Shown here: positions 32,668 through 42,278 of the stretch, piece after piece
Numbering within the stretch: position 1 is the stretch's first letter
Layout of the letters: each line of letters begins with the position of its first letter
From: Flagellimonas_A sp039592695
GTDB taxonomy: Bacteria; Bacteroidota; Bacteroidia; Flavobacteriales; Flavobacteriaceae
Direction of reading: 5' to 3'
NCBI RefSeq assembly: GCF_039592695.1
Contig: NZ_JBBUTK010000001.1
Location: 1,178,001 to 1,242,000 of the forward strand
DNA length: 64,000 bases
Notes under the pieces: generated by a model
What the model was told of the DNA's origin: nothing
Database searches by the model: none
Seen by the model: the letters and a program-made list of their open reading frames with translations, nothing else
Program-made: the position numbers and the translations under genes

Positions 32668-35600
32668 TTAAGTTTTTGCATAATTCACCCGATACCTCCA
32701 TAGGCTAATTCCTCCCAAAATTAAAATGCCCAAGACAATGTACTTGACATAACCTGGCGTAATGGCCGCTGATCCAGATTGGGCATAACTGTGTAGCCCG
32801 ACCAAATAAAAATTGACCCCAAAATAGGTCATCATAATACTGCTGTAGGCGACCACACTGGCAAAATTGAAGGTCCACCGACCACGAAGGCCAGGCACCA
32901 AGCGCATGTGCAGCACAAACGCGTAGACCATGATGGAAATCAACGCCCAGGTCTCTTTGGGATCCCAACCCCAATAACGGCCCCAACTCTCATTGGCCCA
33001 TTGTCCGCCCAAAAAATTGCCAATGGTCAACATGACCAAACCTACGGTCAATGCCAATTCGTTGATGATGGTCAGCTCTTTCAAATTAGTTTCCATCCGC
33101 TTTTTGTTCTTTTCGGTGGTCAAAATCATCAAAAGCAATACGGTCACTCCCAGAATCATCCCCACGGTCAAGGGTCCGTAGCTGCCCACAATAACTGCAA
33201 CGTGAATCATCAACCAATAACTGTCCAGCACAGGTACCAAGTTTGCAATGGCGGGGTCAACCCAGCTTTGGTGGGCTATGAACAACAACATTGAGGCCAC
33301 GAAAGCACTGGCGGCCAAAGTCAAATCACTTTTGCGAACAAACAATAGCCCAATGCCCATGGTTGCCCAAGAGACATAGAGAATACTTTCATAGGCATCG
33401 CTCCATGGGGCATGGCCCGAAATATACCAACGCAACACCAAACCCACAGTATGCCAGATAAAGAACAAGATGATGATGCCCTTCAGGAAATAGGTGGCCG
33501 CTTTCCAGATTTCACGGTCTCTGAAAATCCTAAAAATCAAGACGATGAAAAGCAACAACCCGATAAGGCCATAATATTTGTACAGGCGATTGAAAATATC
33601 AAGTTTGTTGTAGATAATTTCCGTTTTTACTTTTTCATCGGACGGCAACACTTCTGAACCATGGTTCTTTTGGTTTTGATGGAAGGCTTCCAGCAACTTA
33701 TTGGGAGTGGAGTAATCGCCTGTTTCAATAGCTGTCTGTAGCGTATTTAGGTAGTACGGAACGGAATTCTGCATGAAATTCGCATAGAGCGAATCTTGTA
33801 CCTGATATTGCCCAGAGCGGAATTCCACTGGGGAAATCCATTTGTTGTTTTCATCGTTCAGCAGCGGGAAGATTTTCAAAATCTGTCCGCTCAAGGCCAT
33901 GTTCAGCAAGCTGAAACGTTCGTGAAGTTTAATAAAATCTTTTTGAAATTTATTTGGGTTGGTCGTCGATGTGGCTTCCTCTAAATAGGGCTTTAACCTA
34001 TACATGCCCGTGGCATCAAAAAGGTCAACGGCCTTGATATATTTTTTGCCTTTTTCAACCCCAAGAATTTCGCGAATACTGTCGTTTTGCTTAGAGCCCA
34101 AATTGGTCACTATGAACTCAGTATTGTACCAAGCAACCTGGTTGAGCATCATTGACAGGAAAACCTGATCTGAATTAAGCCCCTGAAATGTATCCTTACC
34201 ACTCAGTTTGCGGAGCAACTCTGAAGAAAAGGTGTGGATAGGCTTCATGCGCCCCCCTTCATCTTGCACGACCAATGCCCCAAAGGTATCGGCATGTGCT
34301 GCCGAAACTGTCGTGGCTTTGATAATGGAGTCTACCTCTTCAGCCGTTGGCATACGATTGTGCTGGCCCGAGTCGTGCTGAGCCATGGCAAAAGTCGAAA
34401 CCAAAAATGCAAAAATGCCCATTGCCGCTTTTTTGGCTTTTAGTTTGTCCAATGCCTTGGTCAAATCTTTGAATCTCGTTTTGCCGAAGAACATGATGCC
34501 CATGAGACCGAGATACAGCAAAAAATAACCGATGTAGGTAATCCATGTGCCCCATAGGTCATGGTTGACCGAAAGCACCGTACCTTTTTCATCAGGATGA
34601 AAACTCGATTGAAAAAAGCGGTAACCCCGATGGTCTAGAATATGGTTCATGTAAATATCATAATCAAAAGACCGCTCATCTTGCACCGTCACCTTACTCA
34701 TAAACGATTTATAGCTGGTTTCTGTACCGGGATATTTTTCGGCAATAAAATCGTTCAGTTTGACCTGAAAGGGCAATTGATGTTCCTTGGAACCATATTT
34801 CAGTGAAAAATCCAGTCCGCCGACGGTAACCTTATCTGCAAAATTGGTAGGGCCTTTGTTGCCTAGTATTTTCACTTCTTTGGTATCACCATTGGCAGAA
34901 ACATTGACGACCAAGGCATCTTGGGTCTCTTCTGTGATTTCCTCTTTTGGAACTTTGACGATTCCATACCTTCCTTTGAGCAAAGGTTCGGGAATGACAA
35001 ACTGCATCCCAGCCATATTGTACAATGAACGGAGTTGCAATTGTTGAAGGCTATCCGCAACGACTTGACCCTGAAATTGGTCGGCCATGCGCATAAAGTT
35101 GCCAGAAAATGGCGCTTCAATGGTGTAGATACTATCAGTAGTGGCAATGTTGATGGCTCCTTCAGTCGGTTTGTTCAGAGAAAACAAAATATTGTGAATA
35201 CTTGCCACTTGTCCATTTTCCAAGTAGTGTTCATGACGCTGGCCATCACCCGCTTCCACGAGTTTTAGGTAGCTGTTGCCGCTTTCATCAGGAATCAACC
35301 CTTTCTTGGCCCCATCAATAAAATCCACAAAATCAATGTTGAAATCTACACCGTTAAATTTGCCCCGATATGGAAAATCAGCGCGTTTTCCTTCTGCAGT
35401 AATCAAAACAGGCTCTTCAATCGTCTTACGCATCAATTGGCCTTCAATCTCGCCGTCGATAAATGCTGTCAAATAGGTCTTATCAGAATAGAACACGTTT
35501 TCGGCTCTGCCCTCGCGGATGGGCATCATGCCCTCGTAGCTGATATAGCGGGTGACAAATGCACCTACAATAATGAGAATCCATGAAAGATGAAGCACCA

Positions 35601-35838
35601 AAACGGGCCACTTTTTCCATCGAAGCAACTTATAGCGAAAAATGTTTCCAATGAAATTGATGACAAAAAACACCATGATGGCCTCAAACCAGGTGGCATT
35701 GTAAATGTAGATTCGAGCTGTCTCGGTACTATACCAACTCTCAACGAAAGTGCCGATGGCCATGGCCGTGGCAAAAAGCAGAAATAGAACGGCCATCAAT
35801 CGGGTCGAAAACAGGGTTTTCTTAATCAAGTCAATCAT
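32668..35838 (-). CDS. ccsBA: Cytochrome c biogenesis protein CcsBA (ResB-ResC fusion)
   Basis: The 1056-residue multi-pass protein has an N-terminal ResB/CcsB part (helices near residues 10-90, a long periplasmic region, a helix near 440). The C-terminal CcsA/ResC part has about eight helices and carries the tryptophan-rich haem-handling WWD motif (WGRYWGWDPKETWA). It moves haem across the membrane and ligates it to apocytochrome c (system II). Fused CcsBA is usual in Bacteroidetes and Epsilonproteobacteria. The ATG at 35838 (MIDLIKK) is preferred over an upstream ATG at 35862. It is divergent from the DUF2520 gene. Confidence 0.92.
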   Translation of the reverse strand: MIDLIKKTLFSTRLMAVLFLLFATAMAIGTFVESWYSTETARIYIYNATWFEAIMVFFVINFIGNIFRYKLLRWKKWPVLVLHLSWILIIVGAFVTRYISYEGMMPIREGRAENVFYSDKTYLTAFIDGEIEGQLMRKTIEEPVLITAEGKRADFPYRGKFNGVDFNIDFVDFIDGAKKGLIPDESGNSYLKLVEAGDGQRHEHYLENGQVASIHNILFSLNKPTEGAINIATTDSIYTIEAPFSGNFMRMADQFQGQVVADSLQQLQLRSLYNMAGMQFVIPEPLLKGRYGIVKVPKEEITEETQDALVVNVSANGDTKEVKILGNKGPTNFADKVTVGGLDFSLKYGSKEHQLPFQVKLNDFIAEKYPGTETSYKSFMSKVTVQDERSFDYDIYMNHILDHRGYRFFQSSFHPDEKGTVLSVNHDLWGTWITYIGYFLLYLGLMGIMFFGKTRFKDLTKALDKLKAKKAAMGIFAFLVSTFAMAQHDSGQHNRMPTAEEVDSIIKATTVSAAHADTFGALVVQDEGGRMKPIHTFSSELLRKLSGKDTFQGLNSDQVFLSMMLNQVAWYNTEFIVTNLGSKQNDSIREILGVEKGKKYIKAVDLFDATGMYRLKPYLEEATSTTNPNKFQKDFIKLHERFSLLNMALSGQILKIFPLLNDENNKWISPVEFRSGQYQVQDSLYANFMQNSVPYYLNTLQTAIETGDYSTPNKLLEAFHQNQKNHGSEVLPSDEKVKTEIIYNKLDIFNRLYKYYGLIGLLLFIVLIFRIFRDREIWKAATYFLKGIIILFFIWHTVGLVLRWYISGHAPWSDAYESILYVSWATMGIGLLFVRKSDLTLAASAFVASMLLFIAHQSWVDPAIANLVPVLDSYWLMIHVAVIVGSYGPLTVGMILGVTVLLLMILTTEKNKKRMETNLKELTIINELALTVGLVMLTIGNFLGGQWANESWGRYWGWDPKETWALISIMVYAFVLHMRLVPGLRGRWTFNFASVVAYSSIMMTYFGVNFYLVGLHSYAQSGSAAITPGYVKYIVLGILILGGISLWRYRVNYAKT

Positions 35839-35969
35839 GCATCCCAGCAGTTTGGCATGCAAAAGTACGGCCTTTTAAGGATTTGTATCGACTCATTACC
35901 GCCCAAAAGGTTAAACACATTTGTTAATTCTTTTTAAAAACCCTGTGCAACTACTTTGTACTTTTGCGC

Positions 35970-36725
35970 ATGCTTTCCGTCATTCTTTTGGGCACAGGCA
36001 ATGTGGCACACCACCTTTTTAAGGCTTTTTCAAAAGTTGAATCCGTTTCTGTGGAGCAAGTTTATGGAAGGAACATCAACAGCTTGAAGAATTTTGAGAA
36101 CCAAGCCGATGTCACCTCAACGAGCGAAGCAATCAAAGATGCCGATGTCTATCTTATCGGTGTGGATGACAGCTCCATTACAGAGGTTTCCAACTTGCTG
36201 AACGCTAAAAATGGTCTTGTGGCACATACTTCCGGTAGTGTTCCCATGGATGCCATTGAACATGAAAACCGAGGTGTTTTCTATCCGCTGCAATCGTTCA
36301 CAAAAGGAAAAGAAATCGATTTTTCAAACATTCCCATTTGCATTGAGGCAAATAATGACAAGGAATATGAAGTCTTGGAAAAACTTGGCAAGGCCATCTC
36401 GACATCTGTACATCGAATAACCACAAAACAACGACAGGCACTGCATCTACCTGCGGTTTTTGTCAATAATTTTACCAATCACCTGTATCAAATTGCAGAG
36501 ACCCTTTGTGAAGAAAGAGACGTACCGTTTGAGCTTTTAAGACCCTTGATTATGGAAACTGCGGACAAAATCCGATTTTTGAGCCCAAATGAGGCACAAA
36601 CCGGCCCCGCAAAAAGAAACGATATAGAAATAATGCAACAGCATTTAGACAGTTTGAAAAATCCACTCCGCAAAAAAATATACCAACTGATGAGTGAGTC
36701 GATACGTGAAAGTAGTCGGAAGTAG
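35970..36725 (+). CDS. Rossmann-like/DUF2520 domain protein
   Basis: The 251-residue protein has an N-terminal NAD(P)-binding Rossmann motif (VILLGTGNVAHHLFKAF) and a C-terminal helical DUF2520 domain (ALHLPAVFVNNFTNHLYQIAE) related to 6-phosphogluconate dehydrogenase/ProC-type folds. The substrate is unknown. An in-frame TTG lies at 35964, but the ATG at 35970 is preferred. It heads a DUF2520-KdsC-Maf run on the plus strand that is familiar in Flavobacteriaceae. The following 154-bp gap carries degenerate GGATG-type repeats. Confidence 0.82.
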   Translation: MLSVILLGTGNVAHHLFKAFSKVESVSVEQVYGRNINSLKNFENQADVTSTSEAIKDADVYLIGVDDSSITEVSNLLNAKNGLVAHTSGSVPMDAIEHENRGVFYPLQSFTKGKEIDFSNIPICIEANNDKEYEVLEKLGKAISTSVHRITTKQRQALHLPAVFVNNFTNHLYQIAETLCEERDVPFELLRPLIMETADKIRFLSPNEAQTGPAKRNDIEIMQQHLDSLKNPLRKKIYQLMSESIRESSRK

Positions 36726-36879
36726 GATGTGGGGTGTCGGATGACGGGTGTTGGATGTGGAAAAGTAAATAATCAGAATTCATGTGGATTCATGAAATTT
36801 AAACCCTAGACAACAAAACATTGATTTCGAATAAACAATACAATCAACACACAGGGTATAGCGTATAGCAAATAACAAC

Positions 36880-37407
36880 ATGAAGAAAAACTATAAAGAA
36901 CTGCTGAAAGACATTACCACCTTCATTTTTGATGTGGATGGCGTGTTGACCAATGGGTCCATCTTGGTCAGCACCGACGGCGAAATGCTGCGGAGCATGA
37001 ACGTGAAGGATGGTTTTGCACTCAAGACTGCACTGCTCAAGGGCTACAACATCTGCATCATTTCTGGCGGAACCAATGAAGGGGTACGTGCACGTCTCAA
37101 GGGTTTGGGCATCACCGATATCTATTTGGGCGCACACTATAAAGACGAACCGCTTGATGAATATCTCGATATTCACGGCATCAAGCCCGAAAACGCTTTG
37201 TATATGGGTGATGATTTGCCCGATATTCCTCCAATGAAGCGTGTGGCGTTGGCCACTTGTCCACAAAACGCAGCAGCCGAGGTCAAGACTATTTGTGATT
37301 ATGTTTCGCACAAAAATGGCGGTGAGGGTTGCGTACGTGACATCATCGAGCAGGTGTTGAAAGTGCGCGGGGATTGGAATGGCAATTTCAGTGCGAAAAA
37401 TGACTGA
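36880..37407 (+). CDS. KdsC-like HAD phosphatase (Kdo-8-phosphate phosphatase family)
   Basis: The 175-residue HAD-IIIA protein has the nucleophile motif FIFDVDGVLTNG (Asp20 and Asp22), a Ser/Thr motif (IISGGTNEGV) and the acidic motif MGDDLPDIP. KdsC removes phosphate from Kdo-8-phosphate for lipopolysaccharide synthesis. Related family members act on N-acylneuraminate 9-phosphate, so the exact substrate is a family inference. Its 3' end overlaps the Maf gene by 29 bp. A long antisense frame over this gene is a shadow. Confidence 0.85.
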   Translation: MKKNYKELLKDITTFIFDVDGVLTNGSILVSTDGEMLRSMNVKDGFALKTALLKGYNICIISGGTNEGVRARLKGLGITDIYLGAHYKDEPLDEYLDIHGIKPENALYMGDDLPDIPPMKRVALATCPQNAAAEVKTICDYVSHKNGGEGCVRDIIEQVLKVRGDWNGNFSAKND

Positions 37408-37999
37408 AAATCCACTGAAACAAAAACTCGCCAATCACAGAATCATACTGGCCTCTGGTTCACCACGTAGAAAAAAGTTTTTTGATGAACTGGGCCTAGA
37501 TTTTGAAGTGCGGTTGAATCCTGTGGATGAAGTCTATCCAGAAAAACTTCGAGGAAGCCAAATCCCTGATTATCTGGCTGAGCTCAAAGCTTCCGCTTTT
37601 GAGGGAACACTGAACGACGATGAAATTCTGGTTACCTCAGATACGGTGGTCTGGTATAATAACGAATCGTTGGCCAAAGCTAAAAACCATGAAGCAGCAG
37701 TAGCTATGCTCTCAAAACTTTCTGGGGATTGGCACGAGGTCATTACCTCGGTCTGCTTTACCACATCCTCCAAACAAAAGACCGTGAATGCGACCACAAA
37801 AGTCAAATTTGCAGAACTTACCCCACAAGAAATTGATTTCTATATCCATCAATGCGAGCCTTTTGATAAGGCTGGGGCTTATGGCATTCAAGAATGGTTG
37901 GGTGCTGTGGCCATTGAAGAGATTCGTGGCTCATATAATAACGTGGTCGGTTTTCCCACACAATTGGTTTACAAAACGTTAATGGATATGGTTGGATGA
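37379..37999 (+). CDS. Maf-like nucleoside triphosphate pyrophosphatase
   Basis: The 206-residue protein has the Maf P-loop-like motif ILASGSPRRKKFF, the VTSDTVVWYN motif with a catalytic Asp, and FDKAGAYGIQEW near the C-terminus. Maf proteins hydrolyse dTTP, UTP and modified nucleotides to monophosphates as house-cleaning enzymes. An internal ATG at 37400 (MTENPLK) could be the real start and would reduce the overlap with KdsC to 8 bp. Confidence 0.88.
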   Translation: MAISVRKMTENPLKQKLANHRIILASGSPRRKKFFDELGLDFEVRLNPVDEVYPEKLRGSQIPDYLAELKASAFEGTLNDDEILVTSDTVVWYNNESLAKAKNHEAAVAMLSKLSGDWHEVITSVCFTTSSKQKTVNATTKVKFAELTPQEIDFYIHQCEPFDKAGAYGIQEWLGAVAIEEIRGSYNNVVGFPTQLVYKTLMDMVG

Positions 38000-38049
38000 T
38001 TGCGGTTGGTTAACTTTGTCATACCAGTTCTCGATTTAAACTACATATC

Positions 38050-39021
38050 ATGAAAAAATGGTTACGATTTGAAGTATCGGTTGTTCTCTTTGCGCTCGTC
38101 ATTAGCTTTTTGGAAGGATGCAAAGAAAAAACGTCCAATGAACCACAAGACTTGGCTTTGAATTCAGAGGTTGCCTCCTCATCAAATGAGTCTAAAACCT
38201 CAGCCAAAAAACCACTTTCAGAAGATTTCAAGAACTATTGGTATGCGGGGGATGCTGAAATCACATCTTACAAACTGGAGCAGGCCAGGTATGGTGAACT
38301 GCGTGAAGGCGAAGCTGTATTGATTTTTGTGACCGAGCCTTTTCTGCCTGACGTGCAAGTGAAGGCAGATGGGAGTAATTCGAACAACATTCCCGTTTTG
38401 AAATTGAACGCCACCAAAAAATACCTGACGGGCATATACCCCTACTCCATCATGAGCAGCACGTTCTATCCCGTGCACAACAACCAACATGCAATAAAAT
38501 CCAGTTTGTCGGTACAAGAATGGTGCGGTCAGGTGTACATGCAACTGAACAACCGCGACAACTTTGAAATCATGTCACATTCCTATTTCGAGAGCGAGGC
38601 GGATCAACAACTGAAACTGGACAAAGCGTTGTTGGAAAACGAGATTTGGAACAAAATCAGAATCAATCCTGAAGGATTGCCCACAGGGAATATTGAAATC
38701 ATCCCTTCCCTCGAATATTTCAGGGTACAGCACAAGCCTGTTCAGGCATATGCCGCTACAGCTATACTTTCAAAAAATGGGGCGGTTACTACCTATGCCA
38801 TCGATTATTCAGGAACCGACCGAAAACTGACCATCAACTTTTCGGCTGATTTCCCCTATCAAATCGAGAGCTGGGAAGAGGAATTCAAAAGTGGCTTTGG
38901 TGCCAATGCCAAGACCATGGTTTCAAAAGGAAAGAAAATGAAGACCCTGAAAACCCCCTATTGGAAACAAAACTCAAATAAGTATATTGCACTTAGAGAT
39001 AGCCTTGGTCTAAAAATATGA
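38050..39021 (+). CDS. Lipoprotein of unknown function
   Basis: The 323-residue product has an N-terminal lipoprotein signal with a Cys after FLEG (residue 24, in LEGCKEK). The rest is beta-rich with no catalytic motif recognised. Wording such as NYWYAGDAEITSYKLEQARYGELREGEAVLIFVTE suggests a conserved flavobacterial family found beside maf. It is 50 bp downstream of the Maf gene and overlaps the start of the mechanosensitive-channel gene (ATGA), so the three are probably one transcript. The function is unknown. Confidence 0.75.
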   Translation: MKKWLRFEVSVVLFALVISFLEGCKEKTSNEPQDLALNSEVASSSNESKTSAKKPLSEDFKNYWYAGDAEITSYKLEQARYGELREGEAVLIFVTEPFLPDVQVKADGSNSNNIPVLKLNATKKYLTGIYPYSIMSSTFYPVHNNQHAIKSSLSVQEWCGQVYMQLNNRDNFEIMSHSYFESEADQQLKLDKALLENEIWNKIRINPEGLPTGNIEIIPSLEYFRVQHKPVQAYAATAILSKNGAVTTYAIDYSGTDRKLTINFSADFPYQIESWEEEFKSGFGANAKTMVSKGKKMKTLKTPYWKQNSNKYIALRDSLGLKI

Positions 39022-39560
39022 GAGAATTTATTTTCGAGCACCAAAATGAACTATTGGCAACCATCATCAGTTTGGTTGCCTTTTTGATTCTGCGACAATT
39101 ATTTGTTGCTGCCATTAAAAAGGTGGGCAGAATCAGCGATTTGAACATGTCACGCACACGATTGGTATCAAAATATGTGACTTTTGGCCTGTTTGCACTA
39201 CTTCTGGTGTTCTGGGTACTGGTCTGGGGCATAGACATCAAAGAAATCGGTCTTATTGTTTCTTCCGTTTTCGCGGTCTTGGGAGTCGCCCTATTTGCTA
39301 CATGGTCCATCGCAAGCAATATTACGGCAGGTATCATTCTGTTTTTTTATTTTCCCTACAAAATTGGGGACCGCATTCGCATCTTGGATAAGGATTTTCC
39401 CGAAGAAGCGCTCATTCTCGACATTAAAGCGTTTCATATCAACCTTATGCGTGACAATGGCGAACTGTTGACCTACCCGAATAACCTATTGCTGCAAAAA
39501 GGGGTCGTTCTCGTTCAGAAAGAAGTAGCGACAGAAGAAGACCTTGACCATACTTTTTAG
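39018..39560 (+). CDS. Small MscS-type mechanosensitive ion channel
   Basis: The 180-residue protein has about three transmembrane helices. The pore-lining third helix and the start of the beta domain show MscS wording (VLGVALFATWSIASNITAGIIL; FPYKIGDRIRILD). The C-terminal alpha/beta vestibule of full MscS (about 286 residues) is largely missing; short MscS proteins of this kind are common in Bacteroidetes. The probable role is release of solutes on osmotic downshock. It is coupled to the preceding lipoprotein gene by a 4-bp overlap. Confidence 0.85.
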   Translation: MREFIFEHQNELLATIISLVAFLILRQLFVAAIKKVGRISDLNMSRTRLVSKYVTFGLFALLLVFWVLVWGIDIKEIGLIVSSVFAVLGVALFATWSIASNITAGIILFFYFPYKIGDRIRILDKDFPEEALILDIKAFHINLMRDNGELLTYPNNLLLQKGVVLVQKEVATEEDLDHTF

Positions 39561-39637
39561 GCTGTTAAAGAAGTTTTAAATAGAAGCACTGCTGATTGAC
39601 AAACAGCTATATTTGATTGACCACTAAACGACGAACT

Positions 39638-42172
39638 ATGCATAAATTCTGGGCATTTTTATTGCTATCCGCAGTCATCTCACTCCCTCTAAACGCCCAA
39701 AAGCCAAAAAACCATACTTCTGCCGAAATCTACCACGAGTTACAAAAGCTCAACTTTTTGGGCACGGCACTTTACGTTGCCGCGCATCCTGACGATGAAA
39801 ATACGCGCTTGATATCCTACCTTGAAAACGAGGTGCACGCCCGTACCATATACCTGTCATTGACACGGGGGGATGGCGGACAAAACCTCATTGGGCCTGA
39901 GCTCAGGGAGTTATTGGGCGTATTGCGCACACAAGAATTATTGGCCGCACGAAGTGTCGATGGCGGTGAACAACGATTCACCAGAGCCAATGATTTCGGT
40001 TATTCAAAGCACCCCGATGAAACCCATCGAATTTGGAACAAAGAGATGGTCTTGGGCGATGTGGTCAAGACCATTAGACAGTTAAAGCCTGATGTCATCA
40101 TCAACCGATTTGACCATAGAAGTCCGGGCAGTACCCATGGCCATCATACCAGCTCGGCCATGTTGGGTGTTGAGGCCTTTGACTTGGCAAGTGATAGCAA
40201 TGCTTATTCAGAACAGCTGAATGCCATGGACACTTGGCAACCCAAGCGATTGTTTTTCAATACCTCATGGTGGTTTTACGGTAGCCGAGAAAACTTTGAA
40301 AAAGCCGATAAATCAAATTTGTTGCAATTGGATGTCGGCGTGTTCTACCCTGAACTTGGGGTCTCAAACAACGAAATCGCCTCGCTTGCCAGTAGCCAGC
40401 ATCTCTGCCAAGGCTTTGGTCGTATTTCAACCCGCGGATCACAAGATGAATATGTTGAATTGATCAAGGGCTCGCTTCCTGAGGATAAAACAAACCTTTT
40501 TGAAGGTATCGATACCTCATGGTCAAGAATCGAAGGGGGAGCTGCCATTGGCGAGATTCTCTACAACGTCGAGAACAACTTTGACTTCAAAAACCCAGCT
40601 ACGCATCTTCCTGAATTGGTAAAAGCCTATAACCTATTGGAAAGTGTCAAGGATGACCACTGGAAAGTGTTGAAATCCCCCCATCTGAAAGAAATTATTT
40701 TGGGCTGTGCAGGGCTTTATCTTGAGGCCAGTGCTGAGAATGCATCCACTTATCCCGGTGCCACGGAGAAAGTTAATATCGAAGCATTGAACAGGGCTGG
40801 GCAAAACATCACACTAGAATCCATTTCTATTACTGGCACAGAAACTAAGCTAGATTTGGGCGAAAACCTTGATAAAAACCAAAAACAAAATCACGAACTT
40901 CAACTAAAGGTCTCGTTGGATAAAGCACACACAAGCCCATATTGGCTAAAAGAAGAAGGCTCGTTGGGCATGTATACCGTAAACGATGAAACGCTGATTG
41001 GCCTACCCGAAACACCCGAGGCCTACACCGCCAACTTTAAATTGACCATCGATGGTACCACCATAGATTTTCAAAAACCAGTGATACACCGCTACTCAAA
41101 ACCAGACAAGGGTGAGCTTTACGAGCCCTTTGTGGTATTGCCAAAAGTGACCGCTTCCTTTGAAGACGATGTGATGATTTTTGCGGATGGAAAACCAAAA
41201 CAGATTCCCGTAGCGTTGCGGGCAGGCAAAGACAATGTCTCTGGAAGTGTGGGCCTAAACCTTCCGGAAGGTTGGAAAGCCAACGAAACCACTAAGCAGT
41301 TTTCCATCGAAAAAAAGGGCGAGGTCAAAACAATGCTTTTTGAAGTTGTGCCTCCGGATAATGAAAGTGAAGGATTCATCTCTCCCATACTAACCGTCGA
41401 AGGTGAACAATACGACAAAAAACTGGTCGAGATTGACTACAGCCATATTCCCAAGCAATCGGTATTGCTTCCTGCAAAAGCCAAAATTGTTCGCTTGAAC
41501 ATTCAAAAAAGTGGCGAACATATCGGATACATCGTCGGTGCGGGGGATAAAATCCCCGAAAGCCTTGAACAAATAGGCTACCAAGTGCATACCATTGATG
41601 TTGACAACATTCAGAAAGGTGTATTGGATAAATATGATGCCATCGTTGTCGGTATCAGGGCCTATAACGTGGTCGACCAGCTCAAGTTCAAGCAACCCAT
41701 TTTAATGGAATATGTTAAGAATGGTGGCAATCTCATTGTACAATACAACACAGCAAACCGATGGCGCTCACAGTTTGAGAACATTGCGCCGTATTCTTTG
41801 ACGCTATCAAGAGATCGGGTCACTGACGAACAGGCACCTGTTGAAATTATTGCTAAAAACCATGCGCTGGTCAATTTTCCTAATTCTATCACTGAGAAAG
41901 ACTTTGATGGTTGGGTACAAGAACGTGGATTGTACTTCCCCAACGAGTGGTCAGAAGAATTCACCCCTATTCTTTCAATGAACGACAAAGGTGAAGCCCA
42001 AAAAAAGGGAAGCCTATTGGTAGCCCCTTATGGAGAAGGCAACTACATTTACACGGGCCTCAGTTTCTTTCGCGAATTGCCCGCAGGGGTTTCTGGTGCC
42101 TACAAACTTTTTGCCAATATGCTTTCATTGGGCAAAGAAAAAATAGCCACAGAGAATGAAGTCAAAGGATGA
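39638..42172 (+). CDS. Large secreted PIG-L family deacetylase
   Basis: The 844-residue protein has a signal peptide (MHKFWAFLLLSAVISLPLNAQ) and an N-terminal LmbE-like domain with AAHPDDENTR (metal His and Asp-Asp) and STHGHHTSSAM (second His motif). A long C-terminal region carries beta-sandwich and GATase-like parts (ILMEYVKNGGNLIVQYNT near residue 700). Secreted PIG-L proteins of this size are thought to deacetylate sugars. The ATG at 39638 is chosen over a TTG at 39617. Its 3' end overlaps a 39-residue membrane peptide ORF that precedes the symporter. Confidence 0.86.
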   Translation: MHKFWAFLLLSAVISLPLNAQKPKNHTSAEIYHELQKLNFLGTALYVAAHPDDENTRLISYLENEVHARTIYLSLTRGDGGQNLIGPELRELLGVLRTQELLAARSVDGGEQRFTRANDFGYSKHPDETHRIWNKEMVLGDVVKTIRQLKPDVIINRFDHRSPGSTHGHHTSSAMLGVEAFDLASDSNAYSEQLNAMDTWQPKRLFFNTSWWFYGSRENFEKADKSNLLQLDVGVFYPELGVSNNEIASLASSQHLCQGFGRISTRGSQDEYVELIKGSLPEDKTNLFEGIDTSWSRIEGGAAIGEILYNVENNFDFKNPATHLPELVKAYNLLESVKDDHWKVLKSPHLKEIILGCAGLYLEASAENASTYPGATEKVNIEALNRAGQNITLESISITGTETKLDLGENLDKNQKQNHELQLKVSLDKAHTSPYWLKEEGSLGMYTVNDETLIGLPETPEAYTANFKLTIDGTTIDFQKPVIHRYSKPDKGELYEPFVVLPKVTASFEDDVMIFADGKPKQIPVALRAGKDNVSGSVGLNLPEGWKANETTKQFSIEKKGEVKTMLFEVVPPDNESEGFISPILTVEGEQYDKKLVEIDYSHIPKQSVLLPAKAKIVRLNIQKSGEHIGYIVGAGDKIPESLEQIGYQVHTIDVDNIQKGVLDKYDAIVVGIRAYNVVDQLKFKQPILMEYVKNGGNLIVQYNTANRWRSQFENIAPYSLTLSRDRVTDEQAPVEIIAKNHALVNFPNSITEKDFDGWVQERGLYFPNEWSEEFTPILSMNDKGEAQKKGSLLVAPYGEGNYIYTGLSFFRELPAGVSGAYKLFANMLSLGKEKIATENEVKG

Positions 42173-42275
42173 TTATAAGCATGAGTTTATTTGGAAATGG
42201 GAATATTCCATGGTCCTTATCCTAAATGCACTGTATATTTTGATTTTTTATTACATCATGAATTCCAACATCTGA
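42156..42275 (+). CDS. Small membrane peptide (39 residues), probable
   Basis: The ATG at 42156 overlaps the end of the PIG-L gene by 17 bp, and the TGA stop (42273-42275) is 3 bp before the symporter ATG. The product begins MKSKDDYKHEFIWKWEYS, a charged and aromatic head, and then has one hydrophobic stretch (MVLILNALYILIFYYIM) fitting a single transmembrane helix. It fills the whole gap between two genes with tight coupling on both sides. This favours a real accessory subunit or regulator of the symporter, although no family is recognised. Confidence 0.5.
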   Translation: MKSKDDYKHEFIWKWEYSMVLILNALYILIFYYIMNSNI

Positions 42276-42278
42276 CGC

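Noticed and set aside
36726..36790. Degenerate GGATG/GGTGT short repeats after the DUF2520 gene
   Set aside because: Too irregular to define a unit; typical low-complexity intergenic drift in such genomes and no CRISPR-like spacing.
36844..37434. A 196-codon minus-strand frame opposite the KdsC-like gene
   Set aside because: The plus-strand KdsC has clear HAD motifs; the antisense frame has no family motif and overlaps it completely.
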